A stretch of 64,000 nt of DNA from Urophycis tenuis (lineage: Eukaryota; Chordata; Actinopteri; Gadiformes; Phycidae). The stretch spans positions 30,005-94,004 of the forward strand of contig JAXIVH010000454.1 in assembly GCA_036785325.1 (NCBI GenBank), written 5' to 3'. The translations under genes and the position numbers were made by a program. Positions 1 to 10,214 of this stretch are shown one piece after another (position 1 is the stretch's first letter; each line of letters opens with the position of its first letter). The notes below the pieces were generated by a model. It was not told the DNA's origin and did not search any database. It was given only the letters and a program-made list of their open reading frames with translations.

Positions 1-440
1 TATACACACTATTGATTTTTTTGTATCATTATAGACCCATACCCACATATCACAAATAATGTGCAAAATATAATTTTCCATTATCAAAAAGCTTGTAAAT
101 GTACTGCAGCTGGCTAGTGCGGTCTGAGCTTATACATTGATTGTATTCTCCATCAGGTGTGAGTTTTTACAAGCCATTTCAAAATATATCATCCAGGGAC
201 AGTAATGCCCATTGGAGTCAAAAACTTGTATTGGAATGCAAAGACTAAAAGTCATCCCCTATATTGACATTAGGCCTGCAATTGTACAATAGAGTACAAT
301 AAACCTGGGAAGTGCATCCTTCCCAGCCCAGCAAACAGCCTTCACGTAATTCAACATCGAAGACATTTGTTGTGACTATAACTCAAACAAATGTGCGTAT
401 TTCAGTAACTTCAATGTCAATATGTTTCAGTTTTGCCTAC

Positions 441-955
441 CTACTGACTGCAACACCGCCACCACACCGCCTGCGGCCACACCACCTCCGTTCGCTATGG
501 CAGCTGTGGACATCATTGCTGCAGCGTATGACCCGGTTGCGATTCCTACAGAAGTGAATCCAACGGCCCCCAGAACAACAGGGGCCATGACCACGGCCCC
601 ACCTGGAAACACGCAGACGCACGATATTATGTCTACAGTTTTAAAAATATAGTATAGGCCTATCATATTTTTATGTTTAGTGTTTCATGTCATGTAAATT
701 GTATTAAACATTTCTACTTACCACCACCGATTATGGTTAGAGCTGCTGCAGTTACTAAAACAAATACACAAACAATCACTTCAAAACAAAATCTTTGTTG
801 TAGGACTATTTCTGAGTAAAAGTGTGTATTGGAATGCAGTGACTAAAAGTCCCTTGTATTGACATTAACTAAATAATGGAAAGCTTTTTTTACAACAAAA
901 CAAAGCAAACATTTGCAGAAACAAGGTTAAGGATATGCTACTCACGGAGACCCAT
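441..955 (-). CDS. ifi27: ISG12/IFI27-like interferon-inducible protein, left copy (3' part outside window)
   Basis: Members of this family are small hydrophobic interferon-stimulated membrane proteins (mitochondrial/ER). Three coding exons are visible on the minus strand: 955-946 (starts ATGGGTCTCC, donor GTGAGT), 754-722 (33 bp, acceptor TTTTAG, donor GTAAGT) and 602-441 (162 bp, acceptor TTTCCAG, donor GTAGGC). The phases fit the right-hand copy at 29544-30513 exactly. Exon 3 encodes the family hallmark: a Gly/Ala-rich hydrophobic stretch with APVVLGAVGFTSVGIATGSY and then AAIANGGGVAAG. In the right-hand copy exon 4 lies 470 bp beyond exon 3. The same spacing puts this copy's exon 4 just outside the left edge, so the gene is cut by the window rather than demonstrably broken. 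No frame break is seen in the visible exons. Family call is strong; activity is inferred. Confidence 0.82.
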
Positions 956-1050
956 GGCTTGTGTGTAGTGATTGTAGTGTAGTGTAGTGTGTAGTGAGTC
1001 GTGACTCGTGAGTAGTGAGTCGGCAGCATTCGGTAGCATTCGGTAGTCCC

Positions 1051-1090
1051 TTTTTATAAAGGGGGGGGATGTTTACCAACAAACGAAACT
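1051..1090 (-). promoter_or_regulatory. TATA box and ISRE-like half site of left ifi27 copy
   Basis: On the minus strand a TATAAAAA box lies at about 1058-1051, roughly 100 bp upstream of the ATG. Upstream of it, at 1078-1090, the plus strand reads AACAAACGAAACT, which contains the GAAACT half of an interferon-stimulated response element; the other half is poor. The same pair sits at the same place in the right-hand copy. Between TATA and ATG this copy has an expanded GTAGT/GAGTC simple repeat that the right copy lacks. The TATA box is seen; the interferon role is inferred from the family. Confidence 0.45.
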
Positions 1091-1248
1091 AACGCCCTGT
1101 CCGATAACCAGAGGGAACGACTGCTGTGCTGAAAGCCCAGTTTCGTTAAGCGAGAAACCGCGCCCACCGGCATTTTTCCTAGACTGACGAAGGCATCTCA
1201 TGGTTTACATATAATGACGTCGTATTAAATGACGTGCAGCATTCATGG

Positions 1249-1583
1249 TAGGCGCGTCGTTAGACCAGGGCATTCGAGGCTATAGCCCCGGATCTCTGCG
1301 CCGTCAAAAACAAACAAACAAACCAACAAACAAACATAATAACCCTATCGTTTCGTCCTCAAATTGAATATTCTACCATCTAGACTGTTAATATAAAATG
1401 TGTTGGATTGATGGATAAATGGATAGATTTATCCCCCACCAGAATACATTTAGGATCTCCACCAGGTCACCCTAAAATGCACCAGAATGCTGGAAATAAT
1501 AAATAAACGATATAATAATAAACGATATTCAAAATCCCCATTACCCCCCCCCATGTGGATTCCTGGGGGTAGAACCCCCGCCC
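1249..1583 (+). repeat. Degraded hAT-like element flanking left ifi27 copy (part 1)
   Basis: This stretch begins near AGGCGCGTCGTTAGACC and includes a block reading CGAGGCTATAGCCCCGGATC. The family also appears at 30759-31053 (same orientation, next to the other ifi27 copy) and in inverse orientation at 58639-59379, where TSD-like ends can be seen. The element is split here by the hAT transposon at 1584-5037 and resumes at 5046. No coding capacity is seen. Confidence 0.5.
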
Positions 1584-1942
1584 CATGGGCGGAGTTTCTG
1601 GGGGGGCAGGGGGGGCACTGCCCCCCCCCCCCTGGTGGCTGAAATATGTAATGACATGAAGTCAAGGAAATGGCAAAGTATAAATGTTAAAAAATTATAC
1701 GTACTGATAATTTAATGTTTTGATTAAAATACATGGTAGTAGTATGAAATTAATATGAATCCTAGTACATTTTTGTAATATATTTATTTTTTCAGCAATC
1801 ATGTGACATAGTGATGTTGATTGACTACTGTTTCCGTCCGCTACTTGGTTTCCCTCTCAGTACCAATCTCGCTAGCCTGTATGTGAACGTTATAGCATAA
1901 TAATTACAGTTCTAGCCTGATGTAAGTGAGTGCAAACTGCAA

Positions 1943-4327
1943 ATGGATATTCAACGTTATTTCAAACGTCCCATGACCTCGGCCATCACTCGGCAAGAAG
2001 TCGAACCAGAGCCAAAAAATGCTGATGACTTGGAAACACCTGGAACCAGCTCGGCAAACCCAGCTAGCTCACCATCGGATCTTGCGGTGCAGGTGCTGTC
2101 GTCTGGGTCAGTTAGCTTGCCTAGCAATTCTACAACAGCACAGCAACTACCAAATGATCTTGGAGACAAGCACTGCTGTCCTAAGCAGCCTATTCTTCCG
2201 GAGTTTCCTTCAAGATTGTTTGGAAAAACTAAACGAGCCATCTCCACGTACTACTACAACAAGTACTGTTGGCTTGAATACTCGGTTTTAAAGGATACTG
2301 TCTTCTGTTTCGCCTGCCGCCACTTCCAGACTGACAGCAGTGTGGAGGAATCGTTCCGAAAGGGCGTAAGTGACTGGAAAAAACTAAGCATTAAACTGGA
2401 AAAACATGCAACTTCTCTGGCCCATCACAACTGTATGGTTAAATGGGACAACTTCAAACAGAGCACATCTGGAGGTGGATCGATAGCTGCCAAATTGTCG
2501 GAGAGCCACAACGCTACTGTTGAGAAGAACAGATCTTATCTTTGTAAAGTCGTGGATATCGTGAGATTGCTGTCTGCACTTGGATTGCCTTTCCGTGGAC
2601 ACAGGGAGGCTATCAATTCAGAGTCTCATGGGAATTATCTTGAGGTTTGCAAATTTTTTTCGAAATATGATCCCGACTTTCAAAGTATGCAGTCTAATTA
2701 TTTCAATGCTACAAGTCCAGATTTTCAGAACGAAATAATTGAGATATGCGCAAATTTGGTTCATGCGGAAATTGCAGAGAAAGTACAGGACACTGGGTTT
2801 TTTGCTGTAATCGCAGATGAGGCCAGGTCATCCAAAACTGAGCAGCTGTCAGTCTGTTTAAGATATACAGAGCAGCTTGAAATCAAGGAGCGTTTTTTGT
2901 GCTTTATTGATTGTTCAGCATCTCGAAATGCAGCTGGGATCGTGGACGCCATAAACACTGGATTGGAGATGTGCAGACTGAAAAACATTCCAATTGTTGC
3001 GCAGAGCTACGATGGCGCCTCTGTAATGTCCGGCCAAGTGTCTGGAGTGCAGCAGCGCATTAAAGAGACGCATCCATACGCAGCATACATACACTGCTTA
3101 GCTCACAAACTGAATCTCGTGCTTGTGGACTGCTGCACGGTGAACCGTAGTGTCAAAACATTTCTGAATGTTTTCGGCAAACTGTACTCAGTGTTTGCAG
3201 AGCCGACAAACCACCATCGCTTTATTGAAGTCCAGAAATCGCTGGACATGAAGCCAACCGAAATTGCACAGCCCAGCGAGACGCGCTGGGCATGCAAGTG
3301 GTGTTCTCTGCATGCCGTTAAGACACACTACTCTGCGATTACACAGTGCCTGAGAGAAATGAGTGATGAGGGAGACAAGTGGTCAGTGGAGGCCACTGGC
3401 CTACGTGAGCATATGGGCAGGTTGTCATTCATTACATGTCTCATTGTACTTTAAGACATACTGCGTGTGATTCATGTCACACACAAAGCCCTTCAGTCCA
3501 CAAGTCTCACACTTTCCGAAGCGGCTGTGCTTACCGACAACCTGAAAGCGCACTTTGTGTCACAGAGACAGACTGACAAATGGAATGATGTATGGGGATC
3601 AGTGAAACAGTTCTGCCGAGACAACAACGTCTCCGTACCCGGCGAGGATGTGAACATGTAGAGTCAGACACCTGCTGGCCCTGGACCACTATCGAAAAGA
3701 AAACGGGCCACTCAACCCCCCGCAACCCTCGACAATTTCCTGATAACAACGACTTTGGGCCACAGAGAAGAAAATGATGTAAATACTGTACAAACGTCCC
3801 AGAGTGAGACCCCTGGATTCCAACAGCACCTGTACCTCCCAGTGCTGGATACCATCATTGGCGAACTGGACAGACGATTCACGGGAGAGGCCGTTGAACT
3901 CGCACAGGCCTGTGCAGCAGTGTTAAAGTGCGACAAAAGTGGAATCGAACCTCTCGTACAAAAGTATGCACAGCCTCTGAAAATCAACCCCCACCTTGTT
4001 GGGGCAGAGATGGACATTGTTAAAGCCTCTACTGTCGGATCTGTGTCACGTGAACATCTTCAAAAAACTGTGACAAGGGCCGTATACCCAAATCTATACA
4101 AGCTACTGCAGCTGGCACTGACTCTACCCGTTGGATCTGCCACTTCTGAGAGGAGTTTCTCGGCAATGAGAAGGATTCGCAACTGGCTACGCTTAACAAC
4201 GGGAGCTGCACGGTTTTCATCCCTTGCTGTGCTTCACATCGAGCGCGACATCACTGCCAGGCTGTCACCTGAGACGATTGTGGACGTTTACGCAGGACGC
4301 AAAAAAAGACGCTTACTTCTGCACTAG
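1943..4327 (+). pseudogene. hAT transposase, broken by two in-frame stops
   Basis: A single reading frame of about 795 codons runs from the ATG at 1943 to 4327, interrupted only by TAA at 3452-3454 and TAG at 3659-3661, with no frameshift. The N-terminus MDIQRYFKR is followed by a TTF-type zinc finger (about residues 90-150, with CFAC). The first catalytic aspartate is in ADEARSS (about residue 290) and the second in SYDGAS (about 354), followed by HCLAHKLNLVL. The C-terminal hAT dimerisation segment contains SATSERSFSAMRRIRNWLR, with the expected catalytic glutamate. The order matches ZMYM1-like hAT transposases. Two stops in an otherwise conserved frame suggest recent inactivation. Confidence 0.9.
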
Positions 4328-4740
4328 GTAAGACTTTCTTTAAATGAATACTCCTAGCAACCACGTTGTACTGTATACACTAATGTAGGGCCTAACAACT
4401 GGTGTTGAACATCATCTACGGTAAGCACTTGTGCCATCATGCGCTTTGTGTGCGTGTGTTTGTTTTGTGCCATCATGCGTATGCGCTTTGTGTGCGTGTG
4501 TGTGTTTGGTTACACCCCGCCTATTCGAAACCCCGTCATTCCGATGATAGACTTCCATTTTCATAAAGTTTGAGAAATGTCTGCATAAAGCAGGCATGCT
4601 TACCGGTGAGCAGCTGACAGTCGCAGCAGTGACAGTTAACTCATTTTGATTCTCCACCTCTTGCCCCTCCGCCCTCCCTGGACAGATCCTGTATTCTTTG
4701 ATTTTCTTCGGGAGCTGTCCATGGTGCTGATCGCAAATTC

Positions 4741-4912
4741 GGAACAGCGGTGTTTCTGAATGGGGGGTTTTCGGAACAGCTGTGTTTCTGAATGGGGGGT
4801 TTTCGGAACAGCTGTGTTTCTGAATGGGTTGTTTTCGGAACAGCTGTGTTTCTGAATGGGGGGGTTTCGGAGCAGCGGGTCGGAACAGCGGTGTTTCTGA
4901 ATGGGGGGTTTT
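4741..4912 (+). repeat. 32-bp subterminal tandem repeat in hAT 1
   Basis: Copies of a unit containing GGAACAGC.GTGTTTCTGAAT start at 4741, 4773, 4805, 4837 and 4869, a strict 32-bp period, with a shortened unit at 4882. The array lies about 130-300 bp inside the right terminus of the transposon. Long minus-strand ORFs over it are repeat artefacts. A role in transposase binding is possible but only inferred from position. Confidence 0.85.
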
Positions 4913-5037
4913 CTGATTGGAGTGGCGCCCCCTGTGTGTTTGTTTGTGCGCGCGCGCACGCGCATCGTAGTGAGAGCGTGTTCGTGTGAAAAAAATGTTT
5001 TTGCCCCCCCTGATGCAAAAGTGAAACTCCGCCTATG

Positions 5038-5222
5038 CCCCGCCCCCCCAAAGTCAGAACCTAGACATAGATGACATACCATTAAAAACTATAGTTAGAA
5101 CTGACCAGCAGATGTCGCACTATGTCCGAACTGTTCATCATTGGGTCAACTTTTATTTGTTATTGCTTTTTCTGTTTATTATTCATATGCTAGTTTGTAG
5201 TCTTCTGGCGTTTCTTCTTCTA
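5038..5222 (+). repeat. Continuation of the duplicated ifi27 flank
   Basis: This segment matches 31028-31213 closely, starting in the CCCCGCCC duplication and running through AAAGTCAGAACCTAGACATAG to CTTCTTCTA. Together with 1-1583 it forms the left copy of the block seen intact at about 29686-31213. After 5222 this copy passes into LINE A, while the other copy continues with unrelated sequence. Confidence 0.85.
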
Positions 5223-5223
5223 T

Positions 5224-5719
5224 CACTATGGCCTGGTCAGCTATAGGACAATCCCAAGACAGCACAGAGGTAGAATCAGAACGAAAGTGCAAGACACTAC
5301 CATCGTCAACATCTACAAGCCACCTCCAAGCAGACTGACCCCATCATCCCTGCCAGATGCCCCAGCCCCTGCCGTGTACACTGGAGACTTCAATAGCCAT
5401 ACAGAATGGGGCTACAGCAGCTCCAACACTGATGGTGACATCCTGGTAGACTGGGCCTCTACTGTTGAGGCGACACTCCTATACGATCCAAAGGAGCCGC
5501 ACACTTTCTACTCTGCATGGATGCTCTCTCTTGATGGAACAGTACCACCAATCAAGATCTGGCATTTGCAAAATAGCACAACAACCAGCCAATCCCTGTT
5601 AGACACATCCTGTTCCCCCAGTCACACGATCAACAGTCGCTCATCACCATCCAAACAGTGCAAGGGAGGGATGCCAAGAGGTGGAACTTCTGCAAAGCAA
5701 ACTTGGCAGGCTTCACAAC
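5224..5719 (+). pseudogene. LINE A, endonuclease-domain fragment
   Basis: The translation from about 5287 (IVNIYKPPPSR, YTGDFNSHTEWGYSSSN, EATLLYDPKEPHTFYSA) matches the apurinic-type endonuclease domain of a non-LTR retrotransposon. It is strongly similar to LINE B at about 45891-46366. The 5' part is missing. The frame breaks after about 80 residues, and the unit is interrupted at 5720 by hAT 2; it resumes at 8697. Clade not assigned with confidence (jockey-group-like). Confidence 0.8.
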
Positions 5720-8688
5720 TAGGGTTGCAAAATTCTGGAAATTTTCCATGTTGGAAACTTTCCATGGGAATAAACGGGAATTTATGGGAATTAATGCGAA
5801 TTTATGGGAATAAACAGGAATAAACTGGGAATTTTCAAAACTGAAGATTGGCTCTTCATTGGGAACTTAAATATAGTTCGGGAAAATATATTTTAGTATA
5901 ATCTTGACTAAAACAAACAGATGCCATCCAAGTACACTTGAATATCCATGTCATTCCTCAATCACATGCACACAGCACACTGCTTACTGCATGGCTACTG
6001 AGACCACACCCCCTACAGGCACTGTGCATGCCTCCATCACATGTACAGATGATTGCCAGAAGACTGGACCACACTTTTGAGCCCAAAGCACAAGACTATT
6101 GAAGGCACACATTTCCGCCTGTGGACTACACAAAGTTAAGTAAGTTTTGATGATATTATGGGGAAATATATTTATTAAATCTTTAAATTGCAAATATCAC
6201 ATACAAATGTATTCATCTAGTAGATAGCTAGCTGATGAGTTAAATGCTAAATGAGTCATAGGTAGCTAGCATAGTTGATAAGTTAAATGCTAAATAAGCC
6301 ATAGCTAGCATAAGAGTGCATCTATGAGGCACTCTTATAAAAATGCTAGCTACCTCAAATGTGATGCTGTTTCTCTCTGCCTCCTGAAAGATGTTTTAAA
6401 GATCCTTCCAGTTGTTTAGCTAGCCTTACTATTTATATATCTGTTCATGCCATTGCATTAGTATTCTTACAAGCTCTTGTCTTACTTTACAGAAAATTGC
6501 CACGTGCGCTATCCAATGTGTGGAGACATTTCACACTAGCTAATGTTCAAGGGAAGTCTGTATATATGTGTAAATATTGTGATAAGACATATGTGAAGAA
6601 TGCCACAAAAATGCAGCAGCATATTGCAAAGTGCCTAAAAAATCCTCAAGGCCCACAACATGCAGCAGACAGGTGTTCCAGAGAAATGCAGATGAGTGTT
6701 TCGCTCGTGCAGTCTATGCTTCTGGCTCACCCCTGATGCTGCCATCCAATGTGTGCTGGAGGAGGTTTTTGAATGTTCTCCGACCAGCATACACCCCCCC
6801 AACCAGACATGCACTGTCTACTCATTTGCTGGATGAAGAGTTCAAACAAAGGTCAAGCAGACCATTGACAAAGCTGACTGTATTTCAGTCATCTCTGATG
6901 GATGGTCAAATATCCAGGGCCAATGAATTATTAACTACATCATCACCACTCCTGAACCTGTTTTCTACAAGAGTGTAGACACAAAGGAAAACAGACACAC
7001 AGGCCAATACATTGCTGATGAGCTGAAAGTGATCATCAATGACCTTGGACCAGATAAGGTTTTTGCACTGGTCGCTGACAATGCAGCCAATATGAAGGTT
7101 GCCTGGGCACATGTGGAGGAGACCTTCCCTCAAATAACAACTATTGGCTGTGCTGCCCATACACTCAATCTTCTGCTAAAAGATATAATGGCACTGAAAA
7201 CAATGGACACCCTGAACAAGAGAGCGAAACAAGTTGTGAAATATGTGAAGGGCAAACAAGTAGCTTCCGCTACGTATATGTCAAAGCAAAAGGAAAAGAA
7301 CAAGAATACTACACTGAAGCTCCCAAGCATCACACGATGGGGTGGCATTGTCATCATGTATGACAGCCTTGTGGAGGGAAAGGAGTCTCTGCAAGAGATG
7401 GCCATATCCCAGACTGCAGGGATTGAAAGTGACATAAAGAAGATAATGTGAGATGATGTGTTCTGGGAAAGAGTATCTAGCAGTCTGACAATACTCAAAC
7501 CTATTGCAGCAGCAATAGCGAAGATAGAGGGGGATGGTGCCATCTTATCGGATGTCCATTGTCTTTTTGCAGAACTCAAAGAAGAAATCCAGACGGTCCT
7601 GCCCACTTCCCTACTACTGAAAGCAGAGGAAACAGCTGTGGTCAAGACATTGGAAAAGTGACGGGAGTTCTGCATGAAGCCGGTGCATGCAGTAGCATAC
7701 ATGCTGGACCCAAAATGTGACAGGGGCATACTTTCTGGGGAAGAAATTAACAGTGCCTACGCTGTCATTACAGCCATGTCTGACCACCTGGGTCTTGATA
7801 AAGGCAAAGTTCTAGGCAGTTTGGCGAAGTATCGAACAAAGCAAGGCCTTTGGGAAGGGGATGGAATATGGCAATCATGCCAGCACATATCTGCAGCCAC
7901 CTGGTGGAAGGGACTTTGTGGATCTGAGGCCCTTGCACCTGTAGCCTCCATCATCCTCCAAATCCCACCATCATCAGCCGCCTCCGAGCGCAACTGGTCA
8001 CTGTTTGGGCACAAGCTCACAAATGTGAGAGTGGAAATACTGGTTGGCATTCGGGCAAACCTAAGGCTATTTGAGCCAGAGTCAGAGTTGGATGTTGAGG
8101 AAGTGGACATGTTGTCGGATGTTACTGAGGCCCAGGAAGAGCCCATTGACTGAAAGGGTTAAGCAAAAATGCAGAGGATTGCTTGAAAGAAGATTTGCAT
8201 GTTTGAATGGGACTTTATGGAGGGAGTGGGGCTCTTTTCATTTAACATTTTGAACGGGACTTTGTGGGGATTTTTGGATGGGGGGGTGCATTTTTGAATG
8301 AGTGGGGTTGGGGGGGATGAGTAATATCACTCAACATTCATGTTTATGTTCTTCAATGAAACAAATGATGGTTCAATAAAATAATTAAAAAATAAAATAA
8401 ATCTAATAAATAAATCTGTTGAAATATCTTTTAATTGTATCATTTTGCATGGAGGTTTTCTTATGACTTATGTTGATATTTATGCTTGGATATGATACAA
8501 TTTCATTCCATTACCCCCAATTCCCAGTTAGTTCCCCTAAATCCCCATTAAGTCCCAAAAAATCCCTTAATTCCCATTATTCCCATGTAAAGTTTCCAAT
8601 ATGGAATATTTCCAAAATTCCCCCGCTTAACTTCCCATGGAAATTTACCGGAAACTTACCGGAAATTTTCTGCCCCTTTGCAACCCTA
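5720..8688 (+). mobile_element. hAT DNA transposon 2 (BED-finger type), with 8-bp TSD
   Basis: The termini are TAGGGTTGCAAA (12 bp perfect, with further imperfect pairing around GGAAATTTTC). They are flanked by the target duplication TTCACAAC at 5712-5719 and 8689-8696. LINE B carries the empty site at 46359-46366 with one TTCACAAC and matching flanks. The element contains one decayed transposase gene (6497-8153). About 770 bp of non-coding sequence lies on the left, ending in an acceptor-like TTACTTTACAG at about 6491. A 530-bp AT-rich tail lies on the right. Confidence 0.93.
6497..8153 (+). pseudogene. BED-finger hAT transposase, decayed
   Basis: The N-terminus has a BED zinc finger (VWRHF, then CKYCDKTYVKNATKMQQHIAKC). 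The next part, LRPAYTPPTRHALSTHLLDEEF, lies in a second frame from about 6700. From about 6860 the rest is in a third frame. That frame has SDGWSNIQG, VADNAANMK, GCAAHTLNLLLKDI and the C-terminal dimerisation region PSSAASERNWSLFGHKLTNVR. In-frame TGA codons occur at 6924, 7449 and 7659; at least the last two could be CGA to TGA changes, as expected from CpG decay. There are therefore two frameshifts and three stops and the gene is dead. Family assignment is firm. Confidence 0.88.
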
Positions 8689-8696
8689 TTCACAAC

Positions 8697-9857
8697 ACTA
8701 GTGAACAAGGCAGCTGCTGCAACAACCTAAATGATGCCTACGTCTCGTACTGCAAGATGATGCTGGCCACCACCGAACATCCCACGCGGTATACGCAAAG
8801 CCTACCTTCCCTGCTGGGATGACAAATGTGAAGACCTACTCTGCTCCCATGCAGAAGCACAAACCAGCGAAGACAGGGACAAACTAGCAGATGATCTACT
8901 CTGCAGGCTAAACGAGAAACGGAAGCAACGATGGACAGAGACTGTAGAGTCTATCGACTTCACCCACTCCAGCCGCCGGGCATGGCAGACCTTGAACAAG
9001 CTGACCGGAAGGTCAACAACTAGCACAGTGCCCCATCAACGCAAACTGCATTATGTCCCTCCTGCTAAGTAATGGCCACTTCCCTAAGGGACAAGGACTT
9101 TGCCAGAACAACATCAGCGAGAGTCCATGAGCTGTTCAGGGCCTCAGGATGCGTTTCTAACCTATCCACTGATTTCACAACACCAGAAATCAAACAGGCA
9201 AACCAACGCCTGAAGACCGGTAAGGCACCAGGTGTAGAAAGCATCCACCCAGAGTACATTAAACATCAAGGCAAGAAGGCAACTGGCTGCGCTCTTTCCT
9301 CTCTACATGTCTCCAACATTCAAAGCTGCCAAAGATCTGGCACTGTGCAAAGGCTATCGCCCTGCCGAAGCCAAACAAGTCAAGTGACGACCCCAAGGGA
9401 TACCAGCCCATCTCATTGCTCTGCATTCCATACAAGCTCCTCGAACGTCTTATCCTGGCGCGTCTCAACCCAGTGATTGACCCCCAGTTGCCCAGGTAAG
9501 AGAGACAGAACTGACGCCTCAAGCTGAGTGCTGACAAGACTATCATCAATGTTCTACCTTTACAACAAAGAAGCATCCCGTGAGATGAATATCATGATGG
9601 ACAACACATGCCTTGGATTCCTCACATACCTTGGCGTGAAGCTTGACAGAATACTGTCATTCAGACAACAACTGGATAAGGCCAAGGCAAAGACAACCTC
9701 CCGCGCCGCGCTGATACATTGTCTAGCCGGCACCACATGGGGAGCCTCCACAGAGACACTGCGCATTTCCACCGACGCCCTGGTGTTTTCCAGTGCCGAG
9801 TACTGTGCTCCGGTCTGGTGCCGTAGCCCCCACGTCATCAAGCTGAACTCAGAATTC
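8697..9857 (+). pseudogene. LINE A, internal and RT C-terminal fragment
   Basis: This resumes LINE A directly after hAT 2 and runs parallel to LINE B. Recognisable parts are a segment with TTPEIKQANQRLKTGKAPG (upstream of the RT core) and a C-terminal RT/thumb segment from 9528 with FLTYLGVKLDRILSFRQQL and AEYCAPVWCRS. The catalytic RT core between them is missing and frames are broken. It ends at CAGAA, where the retrovirus integrated; a short remnant of the same sequence follows the provirus at 27383-27417. Confidence 0.8.
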
Positions 9858-9861
9858 AGAA

Positions 9862-10202
9862 TGTGGTGTCTTGATGTGTTGAGGAAAGGAGAAACCACCG
9901 CAGACACGTCCCACTTGTACGATGAAGGGTTTATTACAAAGTAGAACAGTGTCAAAAAGGTCTGAATCTTGAGAGAGCCTCTGTGGCACCTGAGAACACT
10001 CTGCCAGCCTTGTCCCGATGCACAGTTTTAATACTACATCTCAGATAATTATCTTAACAGTCAGGCAACCTTGTAACACCATAAACTCCCCTTCCTCGCA
10101 AACAACCTCAAGAAAAACAAGCATCTCCTGTATATAGTGTAAACAGCTAACCGGAAACTTACATCTCATTATATAGTATGGACCAACTGACCATACACTA
10201 CA
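9862..10202 (-). repeat. 3' LTR of the endogenous retrovirus
   Basis: On the minus strand it starts TGTAGTGTATGG and ends GACACCACA. It includes an AATAAA signal (TGTAATAAACCC) near its 3' end. It matches the LTRs at 27047-27378 and 59509-59857. Relative to the 5' LTR it lacks the block around GGCTTCTTTGAACC. Confidence 0.88.
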
Positions 10203-10214
10203 TATTCCCCCCTT
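10203..10214 (-). other. Polypurine tract of the endogenous retrovirus
   Basis: The minus strand reads AAGGGGGGAATA immediately upstream of the 3' LTR, the expected place and composition for plus-strand priming. This shows that 9862-10202 is the 3' LTR of a provirus rather than a solo LTR. Confidence 0.75.

Larger units (their letters stand above)
1584..5037 (+). mobile_element. hAT DNA transposon 1 (ZMYM/TTF-finger type), with 8-bp TSD
   Basis: The ends are imperfect 15-bp terminal inverted repeats CATRGGCGGAGTTTC (one mismatch). They are flanked by an 8-bp target duplication CCCCGCCC at 1576-1583 and 5038-5045. The paralogous block at 31028-31035 carries the undisturbed site with a single CCCCGCCC, and its flanks match both sides base for base. 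The boundaries are therefore established from the sequence itself. The element carries one transposase gene with two stops and a subterminal tandem repeat near the right end. It inserted after the ifi27 block was duplicated, or was lost cleanly from the other copy. Confidence 0.93.

Noticed and set aside
312..652. Plus-strand ORFs over the left ifi27 copy
   Set aside because: They are the antisense of exon 3. The minus strand has the conserved ISG12 protein and correct splice sites; the same shadows occur at 29936-30310.
4741..4912. Possible CRISPR array (regular 32-bp units)
   Set aside because: Units are contiguous without unique spacers, lie inside a hAT transposon, and the host is a eukaryote.
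4636..5082. Minus-strand ORFs of 136-148 codons with a repeated Gln-Lys-His / Pro-Pro-Ile pattern
   Set aside because: They are produced by the 32-bp tandem array, whose period is not a multiple of three, so all frames look repetitive. No family resemblance.
9862..10202. Solo LTR interpretation for this copy
   Set aside because: A polypurine tract adjoins it on the inner side, and a matching LTR with primer-binding region and the same AGAA duplication lies at 27047-27378, so it is the 3' LTR of a provirus.
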